From: Pythium myriotylum
Lineage: Eukaryota; Oomycota; Peronosporomycetes; Pythiales; Pythiaceae
Assembly (NCBI GenBank): GCA_023091665.1
Contig: JALJCQ010000029.1
Coordinates: 62,001-126,000 of the forward strand
DNA: 64,000 nucleotides
Direction of reading: 5' to 3'
The position numbers and the translations under genes were made by a program. Of this stretch, positions 1-11,319 are shown in pieces; position 1 is the first letter of the stretch, and each line of letters starts with the position of its first letter. Below the pieces are notes generated by a model. That model had not been told where the DNA came from. It saw only the letters and a program-made list of their open reading frames with translations, and searched no databases.

Positions 1-734
1 CCCGATGGCTGAGGTCCGAATATTTGTTTTGCGGCGGCCGACGTGAGCGTGAGGATCGACCAAGGGCTCCTATTAGTCGACTGATGGGATGTGCAGCGAG
101 CAAGTGAGTGCCGACAAATCGTTGGGCTTTGAGTGTCCACGAACTGTAACCACTCCATAATACGGTACTCGTAATTCTATGCTTTGTACCCCTGAGCATG
201 GCGTGCTGATAAGTCCGTGAGCATTTGAGTGTTGCTCGAGCCGTCAACGAGCCATCATCGCGTCGCCAACATACAGCACGGACTCGCTACGGATGCTGGG
301 AGATGCTGCTCGGCATTTGTCCGTCAATCAGTGGATCAGTCCGACGTCCGGACTCAGCTGATGGAGATCAGTCAGTCCTTTCTCAGCACACGGAACTGAG
401 ACATGCTCCGTCACTTCACCCATCAATACTCTTGCCAATTGATGGATTTTATCCATGTGAGGCAAAATACGGATACCATGCGACTCCACGACTTGCCTGG
501 GAGGCAATGGCAAAGACACACAGGCAGCTGCTCTGTACTCAACGAGGAGAGATCGATCGCGCTGGATGTTCCAGTATGCAGCTGCAATGAAGGTTGGCAG
601 AGTCATGCCCAACTAAACCAACGAGTCGCCTCGTCGAATTCCAAGATAAAAGCTCTTTCGCATTATCGTAGTACTGTACAGACTAGTATCTATCGATGGA
701 ACTCTCGTTGGGTCCCAACTAAACTATCCGAAAC
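1..734. other. Non-coding stretch, nothing recognised
   Basis: Only short overlapping open frames on both strands, with no signal peptide, domain or repeat that I recognise. It lies downstream of the minus-strand TLC gene ending at 735. Confidence 0.5.
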
Positions 735-2057
735 CTAGTCGATCAGCTCCATTGAGAGCTGCGGTACGAGCATGAGACTTCCGTTGATCCCACTCGTGCA
801 CCGACGCAGCGACTTCACGACCATCTGTGGCGTCACCGTACTGACCTGGGTCAGAGACTGCGGTGGTGTCGGCGTCGACTGTTGGGTCTGCGTTGCAGTA
901 AGGAACTCCACAGTCACACCGACATCCAACGCATCTGGCTGCTGCTTCTGCGACTGATATGGCTGCTGCTCTAGCTGTTGCGGCTGGATCGGCTGCTTGT
1001 CCATCGCCGTCTTCGAGCGACCACAAGCCGACGAAGAAGAGGAAGAAACCGCAAAGAACAGCACGCGACGGTACTTGCTCGCGAACAACACGAACCAGTA
1101 CATCTGCATGACCATGATCATCAGCAACATGATGTTGATCGCGCACATGAAGGCCACCGACACGTCCGGCAAGACCTTGGCGCCCTCCACGAGCGTGTGC
1201 ACCAGCACGTCGCGCGGGTACACGTAGATGCGCAGGTAGGCCCACGTGCTCAACAAAGTCACGAAGGACAGAGCCTTGAGCGGCTTGTGATCCATGTCAC
1301 CAGCGACAAAGTAGATGTACTGGAAGAGGTCGCTCAGGTCGTTGAGGATCATGACGTTGGCGCCAAACGCGACGAAGTTGGTCATGTACGAGCTCACGAG
1401 TAGACCGACCGTGACGATGTCGTGGAGCACGAGCTCAAAAGTGGACTTGTCGTGCTTGCGCAGGAAGGTGACGTAGATGAGGTTGTGGGTCTGGTACCCC
1501 ATGATCACCTGGTAGTAGGTCTTGACGCCAGCGCGAAGCGGCTCATTCGCGACCGTGAGTGCGAGCGCCGGGTTGCCGCTGCCTCCGAGCGACGTGGGGA
1601 ACCAGACCTCGTCTCGCACGACGCAGATGCCGACGATGGCGATGGTAGTGAAGTAGAGGAACTCGAAGACGGAGTGTCCGAACTGGTGGAATCGGAAGGG
1701 GTCGGCGCGCGTGGCCGGGTCCATGAGCTTGTTGGCGAGCGGTCGTGCGGCGTCCGAGACGATGTATCGGAGCGAGATGAACAGGAGCGCGATGGGTGGC
1801 ACGATACTGAGGTCGTGCAGCTGTGGCATGATCGTGCCATCGTGGAAGACGGGTGATTCGCGGATATTGAGGGTGCCGATGACGAGAAGGATGGCGACGG
1901 GGAGGAGCAGAGCGAGCACGCCGACGTTGATGTAGAAGTCGGTGTTGTCGGTGTGGACGGTGTTGCCATTGGTCTTGTGGCCGTGTTTGATGTCGGCGTG
2001 TGGCTTGTTGATCGTTGAGGCTTTAGTTTTGACGGTGTTGGCGGTGAGATCGAACAT
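735..2057 (-). CDS. TLC-domain membrane protein, ceramide-synthase-like, paralogue 1
   Basis: A 440-residue multi-pass membrane protein. After a hydrophilic N-terminus the first membrane segment carries ALLLPVAILLVIGTL. The Lag1-type core reads LHDIVTVGLLVSSYMTN and then G-x8-D-x2-D, as in TLC (TRAM-LAG1-CLN8) proteins. Canonical ceramide synthases have HH where this protein has HD, so acyl-CoA-dependent N-acylation of sphingoid base is doubtful. The C-terminus is Ser- then Gln/Pro-rich and presumably cytosolic. The start was set at 2057 because the frame upstream (ATG at 2315) is unlike the two paralogues; the longer 526-residue form cannot be excluded. It is inverted relative to paralogues 2 and 3 but very similar, including at DNA level around 1680-1770. 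Family role (ER lipid metabolism or transport) is known for TLC proteins; the specific function here is inference. Confidence 0.85.
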   Translation of the reverse strand: MFDLTANTVKTKASTINKPHADIKHGHKTNGNTVHTDNTDFYINVGVLALLLPVAILLVIGTLNIRESPVFHDGTIMPQLHDLSIVPPIALLFISLRYIVSDAARPLANKLMDPATRADPFRFHQFGHSVFEFLYFTTIAIVGICVVRDEVWFPTSLGGSGNPALALTVANEPLRAGVKTYYQVIMGYQTHNLIYVTFLRKHDKSTFELVLHDIVTVGLLVSSYMTNFVAFGANVMILNDLSDLFQYIYFVAGDMDHKPLKALSFVTLLSTWAYLRIYVYPRDVLVHTLVEGAKVLPDVSVAFMCAINIMLLMIMVMQMYWFVLFASKYRRVLFFAVSSSSSSACGRSKTAMDKQPIQPQQLEQQPYQSQKQQPDALDVGVTVEFLTATQTQQSTPTPPQSLTQVSTVTPQMVVKSLRRCTSGINGSLMLVPQLSMELID

Positions 2058-4857
2058 GATGTATGTGGGTTTGTGCAGATCTTTCGAGCCCGTGTTGCCG
2101 AGAGTTCGAGTGTCTGGGAGAGACCGTGTGGCTTGTCGGGAGGAAGTTGTGGAATGATCGACATGCTTATCGAGTCGGCGCTGGAGTAGATCAGAGGCCT
2201 TGCCTCTGCGCGCTGTGAAAGGGTGGCCACGTCTCACCTCGTAGAGACACGGACCAATTTTTGTCTTCTCATACCGTCGTAAGTGTTCGTCGGCTGGAGA
2301 GGCATTACGAAACATGACATTGTGTCTAAGTTAAATCGTATTTTGCTGAGGGTTTACATTCTTCAAGATAAAATCATTCTCTAAAAGGGTTCACGATAAT
2401 ACTTTTTCATACTCGTCCCAGCTGTCGATCGGTGTAAACCGAGCGTCTCATCGTGGAATCGAAAGTCTTCACAAGTGAACCTTCGGATCATTTATTTTTG
2501 CTTTTGAGACACGAAGTTTGGCACTGTCAGTCAAAGGTGCAGCTTGGATATTTTGGCACAGAGCAGGAACCCACCTTTTCCTCAATCGAGTGGGGGCTCC
2601 AGTTCGGACTATCGCGACGGCAGTTAGCGGATCCAATCGTAGAGGCTGTCATCAACAAGTAATGGGCTCAAGTCCGGTGGGCTGAAACGGATGAACATCC
2701 AGTGCCTGGACTGTTGATACTAGGATCAAGGCTGTCCATTTGATAGAGGAGAATTTGAAAGTCGCGTGTCTCAATCCCACTCGCGTCAAAGTTTGGTGCT
2801 GAACTGATGCACCCGGGACACTTAGAAACACGGTTCAACACGACGTTTCGCGAATTCAAGTAGTTCATAAACCGATGCCCGGCCTATGCGTGTTGCAGCG
2901 GCGACGATTCAATCGATCGAGGTGCTGTACAGGTTCACGAGATTGGTCTTGTCGATGTTGTGAGTTAATGCATTCTGCAGCTCATACAATTAGGCAGACA
3001 AACCAATGGGGTGTTGGTACTATAACCAGCTCAACTCTAGAACACTGACTCTGTACTAATACGAAAGAGAATATACTCTGTAATGCTTTTCAAGATAGGC
3101 TTCACGTGTAGAAACTTGGTCAGAGGGAGCAACTTCCTCCGGATGTTGGCGGATCTCTATCCAAGTGACCATGCACTCCCTCCAATGATGGCGGAGGAGA
3201 CGACCGACAAGATCATGCCCCTGACCCTTTATGCAAACAAATAACAGCTTGGTTGCCCAGGTAAACATCCCGATCCCATTGCGGCTCCCATTGCAATTGA
3301 CGGTCTCGGCGGTCGCAAGAGTCTGCGACTGATGATAGCAGATCCTCCGAGTGTAGTCGCGTCGTTGCGCGGCATTTCTGGAAGATCACCACACAGCGTG
3401 GTGACCGGCCGTTGAGACGGGTCCACGACTTGCACCGTATTTTGCTCAGAATTACCCACGTGGTCAAGCCAAGATCGTGGAGATAACAAACGAGCTTGCC
3501 GTTCAACTGTAGTGACGACTGTGGGCTGAGCCAGGCGCACGGGGCGCTCAACAAGCTCGATTTTCAGTCGCGATCTGTGCTCTTGAGAACGGCCACAGCC
3601 AACTGGACAGCATCTGCTGAAAAGAACGACCAGACAGTCGGTTGACCTGAAGCGACGCGGTCTCTGAACGCACGGTCTCGATTTTTCCGACGGGCGTTGC
3701 GACTGAGAGCCCCGGCTCAGCAGACGAAGAGCACAGTTTGTATCTATGACAAAGATCCCCGACGGCGGGGACTAAACGACCGGCTTGGTACCACCAAGAA
3801 CACTCCTCTCGACGCCAACTCAGTCCACAGAGTGAGTGATCCCAACTCTCGTGCCTCGCTAGGTCGAGGAATGTTCATTCTAGGAAGAACAATAAGTAGA
3901 TTTTACGAAAAGCAGAAATTAATATTCAACAAAGTCACTGCCCGTCGTTGAGGCGGTAGAGAAGGGGCAGATCGCGCCCGGATTGGTCTGGCATCTCGAG
4001 GGAGACAGGCATGCTGGGACACCTGGGATCGCTTTGCGACATACAACGACAGTCGATTCTTCAACGTACATTTCTTGTGGTTCGTGCTCTCGCGTCGTCT
4101 CTCTTCCTCTTGTGTGAATGACGCGTCGTTTACGACAAAAATACACACACCAGGGCGAATCACCAGCCCCGGTATTAAAACCCTCCAACACGCCCATATT
4201 AGTCCAATCGGACGATTGCGCCCTTCACAGCGCGCTGATGATGGCTGGTTGACGGCTCCTACAGTTTCCTGTGGCTGGCAGTTGATATTATCTGCATCTG
4301 GATGGAGAATCGTGGCTGGGAGAGTCGCCTTGAACCAATATTTTCGTTTTCTGGCAGAAGGTCTCCGACAAGAAAAGCCGGATCGCAAGAGCAGCAAGAG
4401 CAGGGCTCGTAGGGTTGTGTTGGCTGGATGTCCCCGGCTCACAAGTGCAGAAAGAAGTGACAGGAAGTGGGTACGGATGCCATCCATCCAAACCGCGAGA
4501 GAGTGGGAGCGGCGAAGTGTATCCCATAAAGGGTGCTGAGACGTGTGTGGCAACCGGATTGTGGGAGATGGCGGCTGGGGCTTAAACCCGAAAATGGCAT
4601 CAAGACGAGCCGAAAAAGTCGTCCCAAATCCCGAAAGAAGCGGAAGATTCAACGCAGGGGACAGGCCTGTGGGATCTGAACCCATTTTGATTCGTAAGGC
4701 GATTCGCGCAGACACAGCGTGCGACGACCTGTAGAGTCCGCGCTCACCCTCTGACGCTTCCGAGTCTCCTCTGCGATTCACGACCGCCCCGTGCCCTCGC
4801 AAAGATTCAGCAGTCTCCAACTTTCCATCAAAGTCTCACATCAAGTCTCCAGTGACG
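2058..4857. other. Intergenic region between divergent TLC genes
   Basis: About 2.8 kb between the divergently transcribed TLC paralogues 1 and 2. Overlapping minus-strand frames at 3.2-3.55 kb and 3.9-4.8 kb have no recognisable domain or initiator. I see no RNA gene. It presumably holds both promoters. Confidence 0.4.
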
Positions 4858-5928
4858 ATGCTCGGCATCAGTAAAGCAGACCAGCACGCCTTCAATGCGG
4901 AGCATTACATGTACGGCGGTGTCGTCGCGCTCCTGCTTCCCGTCGCAGCCTTCCTTGTCTACGGCACGCTCATCATGCGAGAGTCGCCCGCGTTCAACAA
5001 CGGCTCGCCCATGCCTCAAGTCGAAGACCTCCAAGTCGTGCCGCCCATCGCGCTCCTGTTCATCTCGCTCCGATACATCGTCTCGGACGCCGCACGACCG
5101 CTCGCCAACAAACTCATGGACCCGGCCACGCGCGCCGACCCCTTCCGATTCCACCAGTTCGGACACTCCGTCTTCGAGTTCCTCTACTTCACCACCATCG
5201 CCATCGTCGGCATCTGCGTCGTGCGAGACGAGGTCTGGTTCCCCGCGTCGCTCGGAGGCAGCGGCAACCCGGCGCTCGCACTCACGGTCGCGAATGAGCC
5301 GCTTCGCGCCGGCATCAAGACCTACTACCAAGTGCTCATGGGCTACCACACACACAACCTCGTCTACGTGAGCGTTCTGCGACCTCAAGACAAGACCACG
5401 TTCGAGCTCGTGCTCCACGATATCGTCACGCTCGGACTGCTCGTGAGCTCGTACTTCGCCAACTTCGTCGCCTTCGGCGCCAACGTCATGATCCTCAACG
5501 ACCTGAGCGACCTCTTCCAGTACATCTACTTTATCGCCGGCGACATGGACCACAAACCGCTCAAGGCCGCGGCTTTTGTCACTTTGTTGAGCACGTGGGC
5601 CTACCTACGCATCTACGTGTACCCACGCGACGTGCTGGTGCACACGCTCGTGGAAGGTACTAAGGTCTTGCCGGACGTGCCGTTGGCGTACGTGGGCGCG
5701 ATCAACATCCAGTTGTTGTTGATCTTGGTCATGCAGATGTACTGGTTCGTGTTGTTCGCGAGTAAGTACCGTCGCGTGTTGTTCTACTCGAAGGCGACCA
5801 AGTCGTCTTCCTCTGCGTCGGCGTCGTCGTCGACGGATATGGATACGGTCGCGACGAAAGCGGTGGAGGTGGTAGAGGCGAGCGAGATCGTCGGGAGTCT
5901 CGTGGTAGTGCCTCTCGTGGTGGAATGA
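4858..5928 (+). CDS. TLC-domain membrane protein, ceramide-synthase-like, paralogue 2
   Basis: A 356-residue, single-exon, multi-pass membrane protein. Hydrophobic segments start at about residue 21. The Lag1-like core has LHDIVT at 186-191 (HD at 187-188 instead of HH), SSY at 197-199, and D215/D218 in LNDLSDLF. The Ser-rich cytosolic tail ends at VVPLVVE. The ATG at 4858 was chosen; an in-frame GTG lies two codons upstream. Positions 4892-5912 are identical by eye to 7381-8401 of paralogue 3, while the first 11 codons, the last few codons and both flanks differ. A lipid-related ER role is inferred from the TLC fold. Loss of the second catalytic His argues against classic ceramide synthase activity. 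Confidence 0.9.
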   Translation: MLGISKADQHAFNAEHYMYGGVVALLLPVAAFLVYGTLIMRESPAFNNGSPMPQVEDLQVVPPIALLFISLRYIVSDAARPLANKLMDPATRADPFRFHQFGHSVFEFLYFTTIAIVGICVVRDEVWFPASLGGSGNPALALTVANEPLRAGIKTYYQVLMGYHTHNLVYVSVLRPQDKTTFELVLHDIVTLGLLVSSYFANFVAFGANVMILNDLSDLFQYIYFIAGDMDHKPLKAAAFVTLLSTWAYLRIYVYPRDVLVHTLVEGTKVLPDVPLAYVGAINIQLLLILVMQMYWFVLFASKYRRVLFYSKATKSSSSASASSSTDMDTVATKAVEVVEASEIVGSLVVVPLVVE

Positions 5929-7290
5929 AGGCAGATGTCGTCGTCTTGAAGCGATAGGAATTTGTACAGTATGATAGATCGCCAATAGATTTTATCCACA
6001 ATTTTGTTCCAACAACGATTTGCTCCTCTCCGAACTTAGACCCGTGTGTAATTGCATCTTCTGTCCCCGACGCTCCCGTCACAACTCCTTGCGAGTTGCC
6101 TATCTGTCCTGAAACCGTATCCTTGTCATAATTGTTGACCAGCAACTCGACGACAAATATCTTGGGAAGTGAGCAGCTGAAGCAAGGGGCAACAGAACTA
6201 TAGAGGACTGACTCCAAGCCAAATATCTCGACGACAGAAAGTCACGTTCAAAACCCAACGGCATGGTCCGTATCTGCAGTGCATGGGCGCTGCGCCACCA
6301 TGTTTTGGCATTCAATGGTTGCTATGGCCTGCACAGCTGGGATTCTGCGAGATTTGTCCGTCTGTTGGTCGCGACGACTTGAACTTGGCTAATTTTTGCG
6401 TTTAGTAGCTTCGCGCCAAGCCGGACACTTCGGGCTGTTGTCGCAGAAGTCTCCCACGGTGGCACGAGCAATTTCTGCTGAGAGGAAGTCAGCGAGTGTC
6501 TCAAGCTAATACCGGTCACGAGAGAAGTCCGTCATGCTGTGCGGAACTCATGTCAGTTGGATGCATGAGAGCCAAATTTTCTGAGTCTCACGTGCTTACA
6601 CGCCGTATTTGAGCAACTTGTCCAGAAGCGGAGTGGGACACCGCACCCACAATCGAGAGAAGACCCTCCTTTGAGATGAGATGGGGCACCTGGGTTATGA
6701 TCTACGTGATTTCTTCGGCATTAGAAGGAATTGTACATCTTCGTGAATAAATTGCTGTATGAGCATTTTACGGTCATTGTCATATCGTTCAGATACTGCG
6801 GTACAACTACTTGGAGCTCCATACATTCGACGATCGTGTCTCAAGACGGACTTTCGAGTGGCCAAACGATCCTTGATCGCCAAAGACTACGCAATATCAA
6901 GAAAGTAACACCTCCCTCCTATCACATACCGACCATTGTGTCGACAGAGCAAGCAAACGAGTGAGACGTGCGCGACGACCAGATTACGGTCCGAGTAACC
7001 GAAGTACGAATCCTCATGCTTTGCTGTCAAAAGCAAGTGGAAACCATTGGGGTTTTAACATTTTCTACACTTGCCCTTCGTATTGTATACGGAATCCAAG
7101 AGAAAGTCGTTTCAGTCAAGCCATTTCGAATTTGATTCGTTGTGCAAGTACATCGATCATAATACACAATGAGGTGAAAAGGAGGCTACTGGCGCCGATA
7201 CTCTCCCGCTTCCAGATGAGACGTTCTCGGGTCAAACGGCGACCAAACAGCAATACCCACACGAGATTCTCCTTGATCCCAACAGAACCA
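5929..7290. other. Intergenic region between TLC paralogues 2 and 3
   Basis: AT-richer than the genes around it. Short frames only and no domain recognised. Sequence similarity between the two paralogues does not extend into this spacer, so it is not a simple tandem-duplication unit. Confidence 0.45.
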
Positions 7291-7307
7291 CTCATTCCTA
7301 CATTTCA
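7291..7307 (+). promoter_or_regulatory. Oomycete Inr/FPR-like core promoter of TLC paralogue 3
   Basis: CTCATTCCTACATTTC resembles the oomycete initiator plus flanking promoter region (GCTCATTYYNCAWTTT) with one extra base. It ends 39 nt before the ATG at 7347, a typical 5'-UTR length for these organisms. Confidence 0.5.
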
Positions 7308-7346
7308 CCAACCCGGCACAAGCAATCCAGTCGAAACCTACACGAA

Positions 7347-8429
7347 ATGATCGGAATTTCCAAGTCTAATCACGTCGCTATCAATGCGGAGCATTACATG
7401 TACGGCGGTGTCGTCGCGCTCCTGCTTCCCGTCGCAGCCTTCCTTGTCTACGGCACGCTCATCATGCGAGAGTCGCCCGCGTTCAACAACGGCTCGCCCA
7501 TGCCTCAAGTCGAAGACCTCCAAGTCGTGCCGCCCATCGCGCTCCTGTTCATCTCGCTCCGATACATCGTCTCGGACGCCGCACGACCGCTCGCCAACAA
7601 ACTCATGGACCCGGCCACGCGCGCCGACCCCTTCCGATTCCACCAGTTCGGACACTCCGTCTTCGAGTTCCTCTACTTCACCACCATCGCCATCGTCGGC
7701 ATCTGCGTCGTGCGAGACGAGGTCTGGTTCCCCGCGTCGCTCGGAGGCAGCGGCAACCCGGCGCTCGCACTCACGGTCGCGAATGAGCCGCTTCGCGCCG
7801 GCATCAAGACCTACTACCAAGTGCTCATGGGCTACCACACACACAACCTCGTCTACGTGAGCGTTCTGCGACCTCAAGACAAGACCACGTTCGAGCTCGT
7901 GCTCCACGATATCGTCACGCTCGGACTGCTCGTGAGCTCGTACTTCGCCAACTTCGTCGCCTTCGGCGCCAACGTCATGATCCTCAACGACCTGAGCGAC
8001 CTCTTCCAGTACATCTACTTTATCGCCGGCGACATGGACCACAAACCGCTCAAGGCCGCGGCTTTTGTCACTTTGTTGAGCACGTGGGCCTACCTACGCA
8101 TCTACGTGTACCCACGCGACGTGCTGGTGCACACGCTCGTGGAAGGTACTAAGGTCTTGCCGGACGTGCCGTTGGCGTACGTGGGCGCGATCAACATCCA
8201 GTTGTTGTTGATCTTGGTCATGCAGATGTACTGGTTCGTGTTGTTCGCGAGTAAGTACCGTCGCGTGTTGTTCTACTCGAAGGCGACCAAGTCGTCTTCC
8301 TCTGCGTCGGCGTCGTCGTCGACGGATATGGATACGGTCGCGACGAAAGCGGTGGAGGTGGTAGAGGCGAGCGAGATCGTCGGGAGTCTCGTGGTAGTGC
8401 CGCGATTCTCCATGGAGTTTCGAGGATAG
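7347..8429 (+). CDS. TLC-domain membrane protein, ceramide-synthase-like, paralogue 3
   Basis: A 360-residue homologue of paralogue 2, with the same core (HD instead of HH in the Lag1 motif, and the D-x2-D pair) and the same Ser-rich tail. Only the N-terminus (MIGISKSNHVAI) and C-terminus (RFSMEFRG) differ. The C-terminus resembles that of paralogue 1 (QLSMELID), so this copy probably keeps the ancestral end. The 1,021-bp identical block flanked by homologous but diverged codons points to gene conversion rather than a fresh whole-gene duplication. Substrate unknown. Confidence 0.9.
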   Translation: MIGISKSNHVAINAEHYMYGGVVALLLPVAAFLVYGTLIMRESPAFNNGSPMPQVEDLQVVPPIALLFISLRYIVSDAARPLANKLMDPATRADPFRFHQFGHSVFEFLYFTTIAIVGICVVRDEVWFPASLGGSGNPALALTVANEPLRAGIKTYYQVLMGYHTHNLVYVSVLRPQDKTTFELVLHDIVTLGLLVSSYFANFVAFGANVMILNDLSDLFQYIYFIAGDMDHKPLKAAAFVTLLSTWAYLRIYVYPRDVLVHTLVEGTKVLPDVPLAYVGAINIQLLLILVMQMYWFVLFASKYRRVLFYSKATKSSSSASASSSTDMDTVATKAVEVVEASEIVGSLVVVPRFSMEFRG

Positions 8430-8829
8430 ATCATAGATCGCATCGTACGGATAGCTTGGATATTGTAAAGTAGAGGTGTCAATTTTTGATTTACCTCTTT
8501 ATTTTTGATATGGCTGTGTGATATCCTCATCGTTCGTCATGACTAATCTTAACCAGGGTGTGACATTGCAGTTGTTGTCACCCAACACCCAAAAGACAAA
8601 TCAACCTCTTCCAATGTGTAATGCTGCGACAATTGGGCCTAGGCCTCTTGCGCCGTGAGAGGTCTAGATGGGATGTTTTCCACCCTCTAGTTGTGGGTGG
8701 AGTATTTATTTGTGTCAGATAGTTAGGATTTGGGGTTTCTCGGGTTTCGCTTTTCACCTGGCTCCAATAAAGAAGTCGTCTGGAAGAACGGAAGTGGTGG
8801 GCGTTCCTGCCACCAATCAACAATGATCC
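8430..8829. other. Intergenic region
   Basis: 3' flank of TLC paralogue 3 running into mobile-element remnants. No gene recognised. Confidence 0.4.
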
Positions 8830-9610
8830 TATTCTGCACGCGCGCTGGCACCTCGCAAAGACCGCATCCCATGCCCAGTGCACTCTGCGTTGTCTCCACA
8901 TGCTGCGTGCCGAGGTCTCAACTCCAAACTTCGACAACTAACTAGCTCGCCACAAACTGCTCCTCTGTCTGCAATGCGCTCGTTGAACTCCAGTGCTCGC
9001 GCCGTCTCCGTTCTGGCAGTTTACTCAAGCGGCTGTGCTCCACGAAGGGGCGTGCCAACGAGCTCTCCATGTCACCCGGACTCGCCTCGACGCTGACCCT
9101 TCCAGGCTGAAGTGCTATCTAGCTATCTTGGACGAGCTCCGACTTCGTATCAAGTCCGAGAACCCCGTGCCGCCGAGCCCGGCGGCAACGCATCTGCTTC
9201 TCTTTGTTGGAGATACCTGTCGCAACCCCGGTCCCGGAGGGGCCGAAGCTGTGCTTGTGCGCATCACTCCAGCGTCCGGGGAAGCATCCATCGTCTTGAG
9301 CTCAGCGTTCTACTTCGATCTGCATGACGCGCAACCAAGCAGCCTTCCGTGGTCTCCTTGCTAGTCTACAGGCCGCCCGGTCGCTCCGACTTGTCCAAGT
9401 CAAAGTCGGCGGCTCCAACGGCGTCCTCTTTAGACTTGTCCGCTCGTGGGATCCGCCTCGTCGCACTCATCTGCGTCGCCACTACGATCAAGCACGCGCC
9501 CAAGCCGACTGCCTCGGCACTCACGATGGCGAACGCGCTGGCCACCCACGCGATGAATTCGCGAACCAGCACACACGCTATTCACCCTACATCCATTCCG
9601 ACCTTTGTCA
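8830..9610 (+). pseudogene. Decayed non-LTR (LINE) retrotransposon, RNase H region
   Basis: An RNase H domain is readable across three frames. FVGDTCRNPGPGG (about 9205-9243) matches the first catalytic-Asp strand of LINE RNase H. EASIVLSSAF follows, then after a frameshift FRGLLASLQAARSLRLVQVKVGG (about 9340-9410), and in a third frame MANALATHAM (about 9526-9555), corresponding to the usual NKMADALAN motif. Frame changes near 9320 and 9520 make it non-functional. Upstream, about 8836-8935 can be read as the end of the reverse-transcriptase region, but this is weak. Domain assignment is from family knowledge; the frameshifts are seen directly. Confidence 0.65.
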
Positions 9611-9959
9611 CATGCTCGCTACAGACCTGCGTCCGTGGTGGTCCACACAGACCGAGTGTGTTGAGCGTTAGCAGGCCCTACAACGAGCCCCGCCAAGCTA
9701 TTAGGATTCACATACTTGAACTTAATAGACTTCATTTGCATCATCATCATCGTGTCATCTCCGTTGCCGTGCGTCGGTTCAGTCTCCCCCGTTACCGGTG
9801 CGTTGTACGTTTCACACTACGGTCCCGGGTTGATCACAGTTGCTCTCCAAGCAAAACACACGGATGTAGGCACCAAACGCTATGAGGACTTTCGAAATGT
9901 GGAGCTTTTAGCACCTGAGGGCCCGCATTCAGAGGCAGCCCACAGTGCGCATACATCGA

Positions 9960-10560
9960 CCGATGGAGCACAACAGGGGATCTCCATGTGTGCATAGAAA
10001 GGCCAACCACTTCGCGTTCTGTACCTCCTTATCCTGCCCGACGCGAAGCGGTATTGGACTACCGGTAGGGGCAACACGGTCTATTGAGTTGAACTGTTTG
10101 TGAATCCTTATAGCTCGGAGGGGGCTTGACGATGGGCCTGTCACAACTCAATGTGGCGGTTCGTGTCGAGCCATCACGGACCCGTGCCATTGTCTAGCAT
10201 GGTGTGAAGGTCAATGTGACCCATAGAGGGTGGGAGACTTGGGCGCTGGCGCAAGTGTCGATTGCGTGGTTCGTCATGGAGTTAGCCATCTTGTTTTAGT
10301 CTAAAAGTGGTACGTGTATCGACTTGCGGACGCCCAGTTGGTCCGCTAGTTTGCGGGCTTGGAGATAGAGACCTCGGAGAGCTCAATACCGCGGTGGGCG
10401 ATAAGTTCGAAATTGGCGGAGGATGACAGCACTATGACCGATGACTTCAAGAGCAGGCAGTTGCTGAGATCGGGCAGCGTGAAGGTCTGCGAGATGGCCC
10501 TTGCACGCTACTTGGTGTTTTAGTTGGTCATGCTTGGGATATCAATAATCTTCGCCACAA
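9960..10560 (-). pseudogene. Second decayed LINE RNase H fragment, opposite orientation
   Basis: On the minus strand 10330-10390 reads LRGLYLQARKLADQLGVRK, the tail of a LINE RNase H domain. The stretch aligns by eye with the fragment at 41.34-41.88 kb (for example CTTGCGGA.GCCCAGTTGGTCCGC in both). Surrounding frames are broken. It faces the plus-strand fragment at 8.8-9.6 kb, so two element copies lie tail to tail here. Confidence 0.65.
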
Positions 10561-11140
10561 TTCATGATACCTCCACCGCGGTTTCACCGGCAGACTGATG
10601 GCGCACAACCGCGCTTGTGATAATTGACCTCTTTTGATCGTGGCCGTCGCCTCCTCGACTTCGCCGTGTTCGTAGAGGGGCGCTACTCCAACCAACTCGT
10701 CCTGGGATATGCGATGACCATCTCCTCCCAGAACTCAAACAAAACTACTTTTGGATTTGTGTGAGCTGGATCAAAAAGATGCGCCCGCGTGAATTGGGGT
10801 CACCGTCTCCATTCGGGATGATCGGAACAGGCTTTCAAGGGACGGTAGTGCTGCGCTGGGAATACTGGCATGATCGCAAACAAACTCCCCCAACCGGTAT
10901 TCCTTGGAAAACATGGTTGGTCTTTCTATGCACACCGGGAACTGCCAATTCATGCTCCAACCGATCGACGAATGCTTAGCGTGGGCTGCCCCTGAACTGC
11001 GTGCCTCAAGTGCGAAAAATGTGACAATGCGAAGGTCTTGACTCCTACATCGGCGCGTTTATGTGTAGTGAGCAATTGAGCCATTCGTGTTATGCTGGAA
11101 TCGTATATGTGAAACGCGTAACGTACCGGTGTGTGTGAGT

Positions 11141-11164
11141 GGGGGGGGGGGGGGGGGGGGGGGG
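11141..11164. repeat. Poly-G tract of 24 bases
   Basis: An uninterrupted run of 24 G on the plus strand, 155 bp before a run of 17 C. Such a run can form G-quadruplex structures or reflect an assembly or polymerase-slippage hotspot. Confidence 0.9.
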
Positions 11165-11295
11165 AGGCACAGATCGGTCGCACGGTGATAGAGGTGGGGA
11201 ACACCAACGGGTTCTGGGAATTAATTGAGTGGGTCGAGGGCCGTTTGGAGACCCTGCGCGTGGTCAGTTTGGGTTCGCTGCTGCCAAGATGCGAA

Positions 11296-11317
11296 TTTAT
11301 CGAAGATCTTCGATAAA
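11296..11317. repeat. Perfect 22-bp palindrome next to poly-C tract
   Basis: Centred on AGATCT, with arms TTTATCGAAGA and its exact complement, ending three bases before the poly-C run. Confidence 0.85.
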
Positions 11318-11319
11318 AT

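Noticed and set aside
3903..4820. 305-codon minus-strand frame upstream of TLC paralogue 2
   Set aside because: No domain, mixed composition, overlaps the expected promoter; kept only as intergenic.
4828..5553. 240-codon minus-strand frames opposite TLC paralogues 2 and 3 (also 7338-8042)
   Set aside because: Highly charged antisense shadows of GC-rich TLC coding sequence.
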